Below are positions 6,449-14,479 of a DNA stretch of 14,481 nt, in pieces. This stretch comes from Chryseobacterium sp. UBA6632. Its GTDB lineage: Bacteria > Bacteroidota > Bacteroidia > Flavobacteriales > Weeksellaceae. Position 1 is the first letter of the stretch. The number at the start of each line of letters is the position of its first letter. The stretch spans positions 1 through 14,481 of the forward strand of contig DKLU01000186.1 in NCBI GenBank assembly GCA_002455915.1. Reading direction: 5' to 3'. The notes beneath the pieces were generated by a model that ran no database searches, was not told where the DNA came from, and saw only the letters and a program-made list of their open reading frames with translations. Position numbers and translations under genes: made by a program.

Positions 6449-7296
6449 TAAAAATTGCAATCCAAAAAAGCGGCCGGTTATACGAAGAGTCTTTACAGCT
6501 ATTGAAAGACTGTGGAATATTCGTTAACAATGGGAAGGATCAGCTAAAAGTTTCCGTAGATAATTTCCCGATGGAGATTATGTATTTGCGCAATTCAGAC
6601 ATTCCTCAATACCTCGAAGATGGGGTTGTGGATATCGCCATTGTCGGGGAAAATCTATTGGTGGAAAAACAGAAAAATATTGAGATTATCCAACAGCTTG
6701 GATTTTCTAAATGCAGAGTTTCTTTGGCTGTTCCTAAAGAAGTGGAAACAGATGATCTGAATTATTTTCAAGGGAAAAAAATTGCGACTTCTTACCCCAA
6801 TACACTTAAAAATTTCTTAGAATCAAATAATATTTCGGCAGATATTCACATCATTTCAGGTTCCGTAGAAATAGCGCCTAATATTGGTCTGGCAGACGGA
6901 ATTTGTGATATTGTAAGTTCGGGAAGTACATTGTTTAAAAACGGATTGAGAGAAACGGTAGCCTTATTAAAGTCTGAAGCCGTTCTTGCTCAAACCTCAC
7001 GTTTAGATGCTGAAAAAACAAAGATTCTTAACAAATTTCTGTTTAGAATAAAATCGGTTTTGAAAGCAAAAAATTCAAAATATATTCTGATGAATGTTCC
7101 GAATGAAAAGATTCAGGATATTTCAAATGTTCTTCCCGTACTGAAAAGCCCGACGGTAATTCCTTTGGCGGAAGAAGGCTGGAGCAGTATTCATTCAGTG
7201 ATTGATGAACTTAGATTCTGGGATGTTATCGATGAGTTGAAAGAAAACGGAGCACAGGATATTTTAATAATTCCAATTGATAAAATGGTGATTTAA
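6439..7296 (+). CDS. hisG: ATP phosphoribosyltransferase, long form
   Basis: First enzyme of histidine synthesis; condenses ATP and PRPP to phosphoribosyl-ATP. At 285 aa it is the long form. The catalytic region (1-210) includes KLKIAIQKSGRL (3-14), the conserved ENLLVE (71-76), the motif GSVEIAPNIGLADG (141-154) and the PRPP loop DIVSSGSTL (157-165). The C-terminal ACT-like domain (about 211-285), with GWSSIHSVI (247-255), is the histidine-binding regulatory domain of long HisG proteins, so no HisZ partner is needed. End-product inhibition is therefore expected in addition to the upstream attenuator. The ATG is embedded in a sequence repeated in the terminator (see 6413-6448). hisD starts one base after its stop. 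Confidence 0.97.
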   Translation: MSKLKIAIQKSGRLYEESLQLLKDCGIFVNNGKDQLKVSVDNFPMEIMYLRNSDIPQYLEDGVVDIAIVGENLLVEKQKNIEIIQQLGFSKCRVSLAVPKEVETDDLNYFQGKKIATSYPNTLKNFLESNNISADIHIISGSVEIAPNIGLADGICDIVSSGSTLFKNGLRETVALLKSEAVLAQTSRLDAEKTKILNKFLFRIKSVLKAKNSKYILMNVPNEKIQDISNVLPVLKSPTVIPLAEEGWSSIHSVIDELRFWDVIDELKENGAQDILIIPIDKMVI

Positions 7297-7297
7297 T

Positions 7298-8593
7298 ATG
7301 AACATAAATAAATACCCTAAGAGAGAAAGCTGGCAGGAACTGGTAAAACGACCAACTTTTGAAAGAAATGAAATCTCGGAAGTTATAGAAAATATTTTCA
7401 CGAAAGTAGAAAAAGAGGGAGATAAGGCACTGTTTAATTTTAACAAACAATTTGATAAAGTTGAAATTCATAACCTTAAAGTTTCTGAAAATGAATTAAA
7501 TGAAGCCGAAAATCTGATCAGCGAAGATTTGAAAATCGCCATTCAACAGGCAAAGGATAATATTACAGAATTTCACGCTTCTCAAATGGTTGACATTGAA
7601 AAGATTGAAACTACAAATGGCGTGGTTTGCTGGCGAGAAAGCCGCGCCATTGAAAAGGTTGGAATTTATATTCCCGGAGGGACAGCACCGCTTTTTTCAA
7701 CGGTTTTAATGCTTGCGATTCCTGCACAACTGGCAGGTTGTAAAGAGATTATTCTTTGTTCGCCTCCCGATCAGAACGGAAATATCAATCCTGCAATTTT
7801 GTATACCGCTCAGTTGTGTGGCGTTAGTCAGATTTTTAAAACAGGCGGCGCTCAGGCGATTGCAGCGTTAACTTTCGGAACGGAATCTATTCCGCAAGTG
7901 TATAAAATTTTCGGGCCCGGGAATCAGTTTGTCGTTGCAGCAAAAGAATTTGCTCAAAAGTTTGGGGTCGCGATCGATATGCCTGCAGGTCCCAGTGAGG
8001 TTTTGGTCATTGCCGATCAACAGGCAGATCCTAGCTTCTGTGCGGCAGATCTACTTTCTCAGGCAGAGCATGGAAGCGACAGTCAGGTCATTTTTATTTC
8101 GGATAATGAGAATATTTTTAATCAAACCATCGAAGAAATAGAAAAACAGATTAAAGAACTTCCAAGAAATGAATTGGCTCAGAATGCTTTGGAAAAAAGC
8201 CGTTTTATTTTATTGAACAATATAGAAGAAGCGCTTGATTTCAGTAATTTATATGCTCCCGAGCACCTCATTTTAGCCATTAGTAATTTTGAAAAGTATA
8301 TTCCGAAAATTCAAAATGCAGGTTCTGTTTTTCTTGGGAATTATTCATGTGAAAGTGCTGGAGATTACGCCAGTGGAACCAATCACACACTGCCGACAAA
8401 CGGTTTTGCAAAAAACTACAGTGGCGTTTCACTCGACAGTTTTGTAAAGAAAATTACCTTTCAGAATTTATCAAAAGAAGGAATACAGAATTTAGGAAAA
8501 ACTATCGAACTCATGGCAGAGGCAGAAGGTCTGTTGGCTCATAAAAACGCAGTTTCCATCCGATTAAAACAATTAGAAAATGACAACAATTAA
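7298..8593 (+). CDS. hisD: Histidinol dehydrogenase
   Basis: Catalyses the last two steps of histidine synthesis: NAD-dependent oxidation of histidinol to histidinal, then to histidine. The 431-aa length is standard. Expected residues are present by comparison with the E. coli enzyme: catalytic Glu322-His323 in APEHL, and zinc ligands Gln255 and His258 in SQAEHGSDSQ, Asp356 in SAGDYASG and His415 in LLAHKNAV. The family block VGIYIPGGTAPLFSTVLM (121-138) and FGPGNQFV (205-212) are also intact. It starts one base after hisG and overlaps hisC by 14 bases, suggesting coupled translation. Nothing abnormal is seen. Confidence 0.97.
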   Translation: MNINKYPKRESWQELVKRPTFERNEISEVIENIFTKVEKEGDKALFNFNKQFDKVEIHNLKVSENELNEAENLISEDLKIAIQQAKDNITEFHASQMVDIEKIETTNGVVCWRESRAIEKVGIYIPGGTAPLFSTVLMLAIPAQLAGCKEIILCSPPDQNGNINPAILYTAQLCGVSQIFKTGGAQAIAALTFGTESIPQVYKIFGPGNQFVVAAKEFAQKFGVAIDMPAGPSEVLVIADQQADPSFCAADLLSQAEHGSDSQVIFISDNENIFNQTIEEIEKQIKELPRNELAQNALEKSRFILLNNIEEALDFSNLYAPEHLILAISNFEKYIPKIQNAGSVFLGNYSCESAGDYASGTNHTLPTNGFAKNYSGVSLDSFVKKITFQNLSKEGIQNLGKTIELMAEAEGLLAHKNAVSIRLKQLENDNN

Positions 8594-9605
8594 TATCACC
8601 CAACTGGTTCGAAAGAACATTCTCAACTTACAACCTTATATTAGCTTCAGAGATCATAACGAATTTAATTCACCTGTTTTATTGGACGCTAATGAAAATC
8701 CTTTTGGTGAATGGAACCGTTATCCGGATTCTACACAGAAAAAATTAAAAGAAAAACTAGCTCAGGTTAAAAATATTCCTACAAATCAAATAGCAGTTGG
8801 AAACGGAAGTGACGAGTTAATTGATTTAATTATTAAAGTGTTTTGCCAACCAAAAGCAGATTCGATTGTAATGATGGATCCTTCTTTTGCGATGTATGGA
8901 TTTTATGCAGCGATTAATGAAAACAAAGTTGTAAAGCTTCGTTTAAATAAAGATTTTGATATTGATAAAAAGGTTTTTTTTAATGTTATTAACGAAAATA
9001 AGTTAAAAATATTCTTTTTGTGTTCACCCAATAATCCAACAGGAAACAGCATTGAGGATATTGAATTTTACATTGAAAATTTTAATGGAATTGTAGTTGT
9101 CGATGAAGCTTATATTGACTTTTCTCAACAGAGGTCTGCATTAGAATTACTAAAAAAATACCCTAACCTTATTGTATTACAGACCTTTTCAAAGGCTTGG
9201 GGAAAAGCCGGCGCAAGAGTAGGAGTGGCTTATGCTTCGGAAGAAATTATCAGTTTTATCAATTTGGTAAAGGCGCCTTACAATGTCAATTCTTTAAGTC
9301 AGGAACTCATTATTAATGCTCTTGAAAATATAGATGAATTTAATCAAAACTTAGAAAATATTGTCATTGAAAGAGAATGGCTTCGTTCTGAATTCAGCAA
9401 TTTAAATTGTATAAACAAAATATATTCCACCGATGCTAATTTCTTTTTGATTGATTTTAAGAATGTTGAGGATATTTATGAAAATTTAACTTTAAATGAG
9501 GTGTTGACCAGTAAAAGAACTCCTGCCATTCCCAACTGCATCCGAATTAATATCGGGACGAGAGCTGAGAATGAAAAGTTGATTAATATTCTAAAAAATT
9601 GTTGA
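8580..9605 (+). CDS. hisC: Histidinol-phosphate aminotransferase
   Basis: PLP-dependent class I/II aminotransferase converting imidazole-acetol phosphate and glutamate to histidinol phosphate and 2-oxoglutarate. It is 341 aa, with a substrate-side N-terminus [10 protein letters not shown] (34-43), [10 protein letters not shown] (75-84), SPNNPTGN (149-156), VVDEAYIDF (173-181), the PLP-lysine motif [15 protein letters not shown] (201-215; Lys205) and the carboxylate-binding Arg322 in IRINIGT. All hallmark positions are present. The start overlaps the 3' end of hisD by 14 bases, and hisB follows after four bases. Confidence 0.97.
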   Translation: MTTINITQLVRKNILNLQPYISFRDHNEFNSPVLLDANENPFGEWNRYPDSTQKKLKEKLAQVKNIPTNQIAVGNGSDELIDLIIKVFCQPKADSIVMMDPSFAMYGFYAAINENKVVKLRLNKDFDIDKKVFFNVINENKLKIFFLCSPNNPTGNSIEDIEFYIENFNGIVVVDEAYIDFSQQRSALELLKKYPNLIVLQTFSKAWGKAGARVGVAYASEEIISFINLVKAPYNVNSLSQELIINALENIDEFNQNLENIVIEREWLRSEFSNLNCINKIYSTDANFFLIDFKNVEDIYENLTLNEVLTSKRTPAIPNCIRINIGTRAENEKLINILKNC

Positions 9606-9609
9606 TTTT

Positions 9610-10704
9610 ATGAAAAAAGTATTGTTTATAGATCGTGATGGGACACTGATTTTAGAACCGCCTGTTGATTTTCAGGTTGATTCTTTGGAAAAGCTGGAAT
9701 TTTATCCGGGAATCTTTCAAAATCTGTCTAAAATTGTAAAGGAACTGGATTTTGAGCTGGTAATGATCACCAATCAGGACGGTTTGGGAACTGAGAGTTT
9801 TCCGTATGATGATTTTATAAAACCTCAGGAAAAAATGCTTCAGGCATTTAAAAATGAAGGAATTGTTTTTAATGATATCCTTATCGATAAAAGTTTTGAG
9901 CATGAAAATTTGCCCACTAGAAAGCCGGGAACAGGAATGTTGGGTAAGTATATTTACGGAAATTATGATTTGGAAAATTCATTGGTGATTGGCGACCGGA
10001 TCACAGATATTCAACTGGCAAAAAATTTAGGAACAAAAGCAATTTTTATTAATAAAATTCAGAATGACGAGGCAGATCTGACGACAGAGAGCTGGAGTGA
10101 AATTTATTCTTATTTAAAAAAAATTCCGAGAAAGGCAAAAGTATCAAGAAAAACAAATGAGACGGATATAGAAATTGAAATTAACCTCGATGGAAAAGGT
10201 GATTCGAAAATATCCACAGGCTTACATTTTTTTGATCATATGCTGGAACAGATTTCAAAACACGGGAATTTAGATTTAAAAATTAAAGTAAATGGCGATT
10301 TAAAGGTTGATGAGCATCACACGATAGAAGATACAGGAATTGTTTTGGGTGAAGCGGTTTTAAAAGCATTGTGCAATAAAAAAGGAATTGAAAGATATGG
10401 TTTCCTGCTGCCGATGGATGACTGCCTGTCGCAGATAGCGCTGGATTTTGGAGGAAGACCGTGGCTGGTTTGGGATGCCGATTTTAAAAGAGAAAAAATT
10501 GGTGATGTACCGACGGAAATGTTTTTTCACTTCTTTAAATCTTTCACCGATTCTGCAAAATGTAATGTAAATATTAAATCTGAAGGCGAAAATGAACACC
10601 ACAAAATAGAATCCATTTTTAAAGCCTTTGCCAAAGCGATAAAAATGGCAGTAAAGCAGACAGATATTAATTTTAATTTACCTTCTACAAAAGGAAGTTT
10701 ATAA
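9610..10704 (+). CDS. hisB: Bifunctional histidinol-phosphatase / imidazoleglycerol-phosphate dehydratase
   Basis: Two-domain HisB of 364 aa. The N-terminal HAD phosphatase (1-165) has the nucleophile motif FIDRDGT (Asp8, Asp10), ITNQDGLG (53-60), RKPGTG (104-109) and VIGDRITD (126-133). It removes phosphate from histidinol phosphate. The C-terminal dehydratase (about 175-364) has GLHFFDHML (204-212), DEHHTIED (234-241), MDDCLS (269-274) and [13 protein letters not shown] (327-339), whose His and Glu residues bind manganese. The zinc-binding cysteine loop of the E. coli HisB phosphatase domain is absent here: the region 93-106 lacks cysteines. From memory this is usual in Bacteroidetes HisB, so activity is still expected. 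hisH follows after one base. Confidence 0.96.
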   Translation: MKKVLFIDRDGTLILEPPVDFQVDSLEKLEFYPGIFQNLSKIVKELDFELVMITNQDGLGTESFPYDDFIKPQEKMLQAFKNEGIVFNDILIDKSFEHENLPTRKPGTGMLGKYIYGNYDLENSLVIGDRITDIQLAKNLGTKAIFINKIQNDEADLTTESWSEIYSYLKKIPRKAKVSRKTNETDIEIEINLDGKGDSKISTGLHFFDHMLEQISKHGNLDLKIKVNGDLKVDEHHTIEDTGIVLGEAVLKALCNKKGIERYGFLLPMDDCLSQIALDFGGRPWLVWDADFKREKIGDVPTEMFFHFFKSFTDSAKCNVNIKSEGENEHHKIESIFKAFAKAIKMAVKQTDINFNLPSTKGSL

Positions 10705-10705
10705 G

Positions 10706-11284
10706 ATGATTGCGATTATAAAATATAACGGAGGAAACGTAAATTCTGTACAGAATGCTTTGGACAGACTGGATGTAGAATCGATGGTTACAGATGATTT
10801 TGATTTGATTCAAAAGGCAGATAAAGTTATTTTTCCTGGTGTGGGTGAAGCTTCATCAACAATGAAAATTTTAAAGCAAAAAGGCTTAGATCAGTTAATT
10901 CCAACATTAAAACAGCCTGTCTTGGGCATTTGTTTGGGAATGCAGCTGATGTGTGGAAATAACGAGGAGGGAAATACAATGGGAATGGGGATTTTTGATA
11001 TTAAAGTTAAGAAATTTCCTCCTCAGGATTTGGTTCCGCACATGGGTTGGAATACGATTTCGGATTTTAAGTCACCGCTTTTTTCGGAAATTTCAGAAGA
11101 GAATGATCTGTATTTTGTACATAGTTTTTATTGTGAACTGTCTGAAAAAACGACATCTGTCTGTGATTATATCTTACCTTTCAGTGCTTCTCTGCAAAAG
11201 AATAATTTTTATGCGATGCAGTTTCACCCGGAAAAATCGGGAGTTATTGGAAGTACATTACTTAATAATTTTTTAAAACTATAA
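10706..11284 (+). CDS. hisH: Imidazole glycerol phosphate synthase, glutaminase subunit
   Basis: Class I glutamine amidotransferase of 192 aa that makes ammonia and channels it to HisF. The triad is Cys76 in GICLGMQ (74-80), His174 and Glu176 in FHPEKS (173-178). FPGVGEA (43-49) forms the family's oxyanion-region loop, and PHMGWN (111-116) is the conserved interface segment. The start one base after hisB and the position beside hisA/hisF are normal. Because its partner HisF is frameshifted in this sequence, HisH would be idle if that frameshift is real. Confidence 0.97.
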   Translation: MIAIIKYNGGNVNSVQNALDRLDVESMVTDDFDLIQKADKVIFPGVGEASSTMKILKQKGLDQLIPTLKQPVLGICLGMQLMCGNNEEGNTMGMGIFDIKVKKFPPQDLVPHMGWNTISDFKSPLFSEISEENDLYFVHSFYCELSEKTTSVCDYILPFSASLQKNNFYAMQFHPEKSGVIGSTLLNNFLKL

Positions 11285-11286
11285 AA

Positions 11287-12009
11287 ATGAAAATTATTCC
11301 TGCAATTGACATTATTGACGGAAAATGTGTACGTCTCTCGAAAGGTGATTATCTTACGAAGAAAATTTACAATGAAAATCCTGTAGAAGTTGCCAAAGAA
11401 TTTGAAAGCTTCGGAATACAGTATCTTCATTTGGTGGATCTGGACGGTGCAAAGTCAAAGCATATTGTCAATCAAAAAATATTAGAAAATATTGCTAAGG
11501 AAACTTCTCTGCAAATTGATTTTGGTGGCGGATTAAAAACTGAAAAAGATATTGAAATTGCTTTTAATTCGGGAGCTAGACAAATTACCATTGGAAGTAT
11601 TGCGGTTCAGAATCCTGAATTTTGTTTTAGTTTAATTCAGAAATATGGTTTTGAGAAAATTATTCTGGGAGCTGACTGTGATGATAGAAAAATAAAAACT
11701 TCAGGTTGGATAGGGGAAAGTGACCTGGATGTCATTGATTTTATTCTTCAATATCAGAAAAAAGGGGTAAAAAATGTGATTTGTACAGATATTTCGAAAG
11801 ATGGCATGCTTGAAGGCCCTTCCACGGAGCTTTATAAAGAAATTTTAAATAAAACCGATGTGAAATTGGTAGCCAGCGGAGGGATTTCTGGAATGGGAGA
11901 TGTTTTTCAAATGAAAGAAATTGGTTGCTCTGGAACAATTATCGGAAAAGCAATTTATGAAGAAAAAATTAGTCTGAAAGAAATTCAAAAATTTATTGAA
12001 AATGCTTAA
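11287..12009 (+). CDS. hisA: ProFAR isomerase (phosphoribosylformimino-AICAR-ribotide isomerase)
   Basis: (beta-alpha)8-barrel isomerase of 240 aa, which opens the ribose ring of ProFAR to give PRFAR. Asp8 in [13 protein letters not shown] (5-17) and Asp168 in [13 protein letters not shown] (166-178) are the acid/base pair. The phosphate-binding loops IDFGGGLKT (77-85), TIGSIAV (101-107), VASGGIS (195-201) and GTIIGKAIY (216-224) are all present. The reading frame overlaps the hisF start by eight bases (12002-12009), indicating translational coupling. Nothing is missing. Confidence 0.97.
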   Translation: MKIIPAIDIIDGKCVRLSKGDYLTKKIYNENPVEVAKEFESFGIQYLHLVDLDGAKSKHIVNQKILENIAKETSLQIDFGGGLKTEKDIEIAFNSGARQITIGSIAVQNPEFCFSLIQKYGFEKIILGADCDDRKIKTSGWIGESDLDVIDFILQYQKKGVKNVICTDISKDGMLEGPSTELYKEILNKTDVKLVASGGISGMGDVFQMKEIGCSGTIIGKAIYEEKISLKEIQKFIENA

Positions 12010-12753
12010 AAAAAGAATTATTCCCTGTTTGGATATCAAAGACGGAACGACAGTAAAGGAATCAACTTTGAAGGGCTGAGAAATGCCGGAGATCCTATAG
12101 AGTTGGCTAAAAAATATGAAATCGATGGTGCAGATGGACTGGTCTTTCTCGACATTACAGCGACGATCGAAGAGCGAAAAACTTTCGTTGAATTGGTGAG
12201 AAATATAGGAAAAGAATTAAGTATTCCTTTCACAGTTGGGGGCGGAATCTCAACGGCTGAAGACGTCCGTAAATTATTGGATGCCGGAGCTGATAAAATA
12301 AGCATTAATTCTTCTGCCGTAAAAAATCCGACACTTATTTCTGATCTTGCAAAAGAATTTGGCAGCCAGTGTGTTGTGGTGGCTATTGATACGAAGTTTG
12401 TTAACGGAGATGATTGGGTTCACGTGAAAGGAGGAAGAGAAATAACTACATTAAAAACGTTGGAATGGGCACAAAAAGCAGAAGAACTAGGTGCTGGTGA
12501 AATTCTTTTAACCTCAATGGATGGCGACGGTACAAAAAGTGGCTTTGATCTGAGAATAACTCAATTAATTTCAGAAAATATTAATATTCCGGTTATTGCG
12601 TCGGGCGGTGCAGGTACAGTTAAAGATTTTGAAGATGTTTTTACGTTAACTTCAGCAACAGGAGGTTTGGCGGCGAGTATTTTTCACTTTGGAGAAATTA
12701 ATATATCAGATTTAAAAAAAGAATTAAAAACTAAAAAAATTGCTATACGATGA
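12002..12753 (+). pseudogene. hisF: Imidazole glycerol phosphate synthase, cyclase subunit, frameshifted
   Basis: HisF is the barrel subunit that uses ammonia from HisH and PRFAR to form imidazole glycerol phosphate and AICAR. Here the ATG at 12002 opens a frame encoding [19 protein letters not shown], including catalytic Asp11, but it stops at TGA 12077-12079. The frame one step over resumes exactly in register with the family as GINFEGLRNAGDPIE from 12058 and runs to 12753. It has VGGGIS (about 82-87 of the repaired protein), the second catalytic Asp in VAIDTKF, SMDGDGT and ASGGAGT. Restoring one base at about 12055-12059 (AAA to AAAA, or GG to GGG) gives an uninterrupted 250-aa HisF of normal length. 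The downstream part alone has no good start and lacks strand 1. Either a real mutation or a sequence error; a programmed shift is unlikely, since no slippery heptamer is present. Confidence 0.9.
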
Positions 12754-12767
12754 AAATAAATTTTGAT

Positions 12768-12806
12768 AAAAATAAAACCTGAAAATTATTTCAGGTTTTA
12801 TTTTTT
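12768..12806 (+). terminator. Rho-independent terminator after hisF, probably bidirectional
   Basis: Perfect 13-bp stem ATAAAACCTGAAA (12772-12784) / TTTCAGGTTTTAT (12789-12801) with a four-base loop, extendable by A-T pairs out to 12768-12805, followed by a T-run to 12806. The A-run on the left gives a T-run on the other strand, so it can also end the convergent minus-strand genes that stop at 12832. It marks the end of the his operon directly after hisF, leaving no room for hisIE. Confidence 0.9.
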
Positions 12807-12831
12807 ATTTAATATTTTAGGAATGGAAATC

Positions 12832-13089
12832 TTATGAGGTTTCAGAATGATAAACTTTAATACATATAAATAGGTGGAATACAAAAATTCCCATTAGCGC
12901 AAAACATATGATTCTACCTGAATCTAATATAGATGTGATTGAGAAAATTTCGTGTTTAATTTCTTTGTGGTTCAAATTTAAATATTCAATAAGTTTACTA
13001 CCGTATTCAACATAATTGTCAATAATTCCAAAACATAGGATTATACCTAAAATACTTACTAGGATTCCGACGAGTGATAATACTTTCAT
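12832..13089 (-). CDS. Small two-helix membrane protein of unknown function
   Basis: 85-aa protein, not recognised as any family. It has a hydrophobic helix at residues 2-23, a polar loop (about 24-56) with YLNLNHKEIKHEIF, and a second helix at about 57-79 containing two cysteines, with a short polar tail. I chose ATG 13089, which lies 10 bases after the upstream gene's stop and puts the first helix at the N-terminus. A GTG at 13134 would add 15 residues and overlap the upstream gene by 35 bases, which is less likely. It is the last gene of a three-gene minus-strand unit, ends close to the shared terminator, and may act with the preceding membrane protein. Confidence 0.6.
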   Translation of the reverse strand: MKVLSLVGILVSILGIILCFGIIDNYVEYGSKLIEYLNLNHKEIKHEIFSITSILDSGRIICFALMGIFVFHLFICIKVYHSETS

Positions 13090-13099
13090 AAGATTATTT

Positions 13100-13852
13100 T
13101 TAATAGCCTCTGTTATTTTTAAATTCTTTTTCACATTTTAAAGAACAGAATTCTTTCTTTTCGGTAATACATTGAAACTTGATACCTTTCTTATAGTCTT
13201 TTATGAAATTATAAATTTCCGGTGTATTCCATCCGCTTTCCATGATTGTCATTCTAAAACCCAAAACTTCGCCCATAGCCAAATAGGTAGGTTTAAGTAA
13301 TTTTTCTTGAGAAAAAATATTTCCGCACCATTTACATTTTCCATCTTCATGTCCACAAACCTCAAAAGAGGTAACTTCACTCAGGTCTTTTATGTTTTTA
13401 AGATCGTTTACTAACTGTTCAAACGTTTGAAGATATTCCGGATCTTTCTCCAATCTTAAAAGTTCTTCTTGAGTTGGAATATTTGATGTCTCACTATTAG
13501 AAGTGGAATTGGTTGAAAAATTATTTTCGAAATTATTATTTTCTTCAGCTTCATTTTCTGTAAATAAATCTTTATCATTATGCAAGTTTCCAAAATTAGA
13601 GAACCGAAAGTTTTGAATACCTTTTCGATCTTCATGGTCATAGATCGTAATGATAGAGAAAGATATGATTAGATAAAAAAATATATTTGAAAATACCGTA
13701 ACCTTATTCTCATCATCTTCAGATTTTCCAATTGAAAAAAGTAAAACTGATAAAATTTTTAGGACAACTATTATACCCACAAAAGGTAGAAGAAAAGATG
13801 TTTTATAAAGAATATTAAAATCGAAATTTTTGAGATAATTAATGTAACTCAT
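13100..13852 (-). CDS. Membrane protein with Asn/Ser-rich linker and Cys-rich (zinc-type) C-terminal region
   Basis: 250-aa protein of unknown function. Two hydrophobic helices are visible (about 17-39 and 52-71), with a short acidic loop between. A low-complexity linker rich in Asn, Ser, Glu and Thr follows (about 95-130). The C-terminal part (about 130-250) holds paired cysteines: CGHEDGKCKWCG (Cys166, Cys173, Cys176) and EFCSLKCEKEF (Cys236, Cys240). The last motif looks like the zinc-binding end of TRASH/MYM-type or ribbon zinc fingers, where FCS-x-x-C-x-x-x-(F/Y) is common. The topology hints that both termini lie in the cytoplasm. It starts 20 bases after the lipoprotein gene's stop and precedes the small membrane gene by 10 bases. 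The zinc role is inferred from motif shape only. Confidence 0.7.
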   Translation of the reverse strand: MSYINYLKNFDFNILYKTSFLLPFVGIIVVLKILSVLLFSIGKSEDDENKVTVFSNIFFYLIISFSIITIYDHEDRKGIQNFRFSNFGNLHNDKDLFTENEAEENNNFENNFSTNSTSNSETSNIPTQEELLRLEKDPEYLQTFEQLVNDLKNIKDLSEVTSFEVCGHEDGKCKWCGNIFSQEKLLKPTYLAMGEVLGFRMTIMESGWNTPEIYNFIKDYKKGIKFQCITEKKEFCSLKCEKEFKNNRGY

Positions 13853-13872
13853 GGTTTGGTTATTTTTCTTAA

Positions 13873-14334
13873 TTATTTCTTATAATAATTCAATCTCTTT
13901 TCTTTTGTACCATCTCCATTTTGATCATAGTAATCATAATCTTGAAGAATTAACTCTTTTGAGTCAACATGCTTAATATAATAACGTTCACCATCTATAT
14001 CTAAAATATTAGTAGCGGTCGTATATGAATATGGATATGTTTCTATACTCCCTATTTGTTGACATTGTTGAGTGGAAGAATTTAAAACATAATTTGTCAA
14101 TAAGTATTTACTGTTTGTTGTAAACTCATGTATTGCTTCTATTTCACATTTAGCATGATCGTACGAACTTAGGGGAGTGTCGGTTTTACCGTTGAGAATT
14201 ATCGTTTTGTAGCGGTGCCATTTACCGACAAATTGTTGTGATTGATTTTTGTTTTCTTCTGTGGTTTCAGAATCATTGTTTGAACATGAACCTAATAAGA
14301 TTACTGTTAATAGCGATAAATAAACTTTTTTCAT
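13873..14334 (-). CDS. Lipocalin-like lipoprotein
   Basis: Predicted secreted lipoprotein of 153 aa. MKKVYLSLLTVILLGSC is a classic signal with lipobox LGSC, Cys17 being lipidated. An acidic/polar tether rich in Asn, Glu and Gln (18-35) follows. The remainder begins FVGKWHRYKTIILNGK (35-50) and continues as beta-rich strands with two cysteines (63, 91), matching the pattern of Bacteroidetes lipocalin-like domains that start V-G-x-W. The C-terminus has DYYDQNGDGTKEKR (134-147), resembling a calcium-binding EF-hand/dockerin loop (Asp137, Asn139, Asp141). A longer reading frame extends upstream to 14472, but that part is not signal-like and the lipobox start fits better. It is first of three same-strand genes. 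Ligand and role are unknown. Confidence 0.75.
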   Translation of the reverse strand: MKKVYLSLLTVILLGSCSNNDSETTEENKNQSQQFVGKWHRYKTIILNGKTDTPLSSYDHAKCEIEAIHEFTTNSKYLLTNYVLNSSTQQCQQIGSIETYPYSYTTATNILDIDGERYYIKHVDSKELILQDYDYYDQNGDGTKEKRLNYYKK

Positions 14335-14416
14335 AGTTAAAGTTTTATTTCCTTTCAGTCCCGAAAAAGAGTTGTTAATTAATAAAGAAAGCGTGAGGAC
14401 TACTAAACTTATTCTA

Positions 14417-14479
14417 TCAGGTAGGTTCTGGTAAACCGTTAGGGTCAAATAAGTAGCAGACCCCCACGCCATATAGATA
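14417..14479 (-). CDS. Possible 3' end of a minus-strand gene entering from the right edge
   Basis: One minus-strand frame is open from the window edge to TGA at 14417-14419 and encodes a tail ending YLFDPNGLPEPT. The composition is noticeably richer in G+C, and third codon positions are often G or C, unlike all other genes here. The tail could be the end of a larger protein such as an Rhs/YD-repeat type, but 20 codons are too few to claim this. It would end 82 bases before the lipoprotein start. Confidence 0.25.
   Translation of the reverse strand, partial: YLYGVGVCYLFDPNGLPEPT

Noticed and set aside
12050..12080. Programmed ribosomal frameshift in hisF.
   Set aside because: A -1 shift would be needed, but the site GTAAAGGA is not an X-XXY-YYZ slippery heptamer. 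hisF is not known to use recoding, and an indel or sequence error is simpler.
13090..13134. GTG start at 13134 for the small membrane protein.
   Set aside because: It would overlap the upstream gene by 35 bases and push the N-terminal helix inward. ATG 13089, with a 10-base gap, fits better.
14335..14472. N-terminal extension of the lipoprotein gene up to 14472.
   Set aside because: The extension places 46 residues before a perfect lipoprotein signal sequence and lies in a region of different composition, so the internal ATG at 14334 is preferred.
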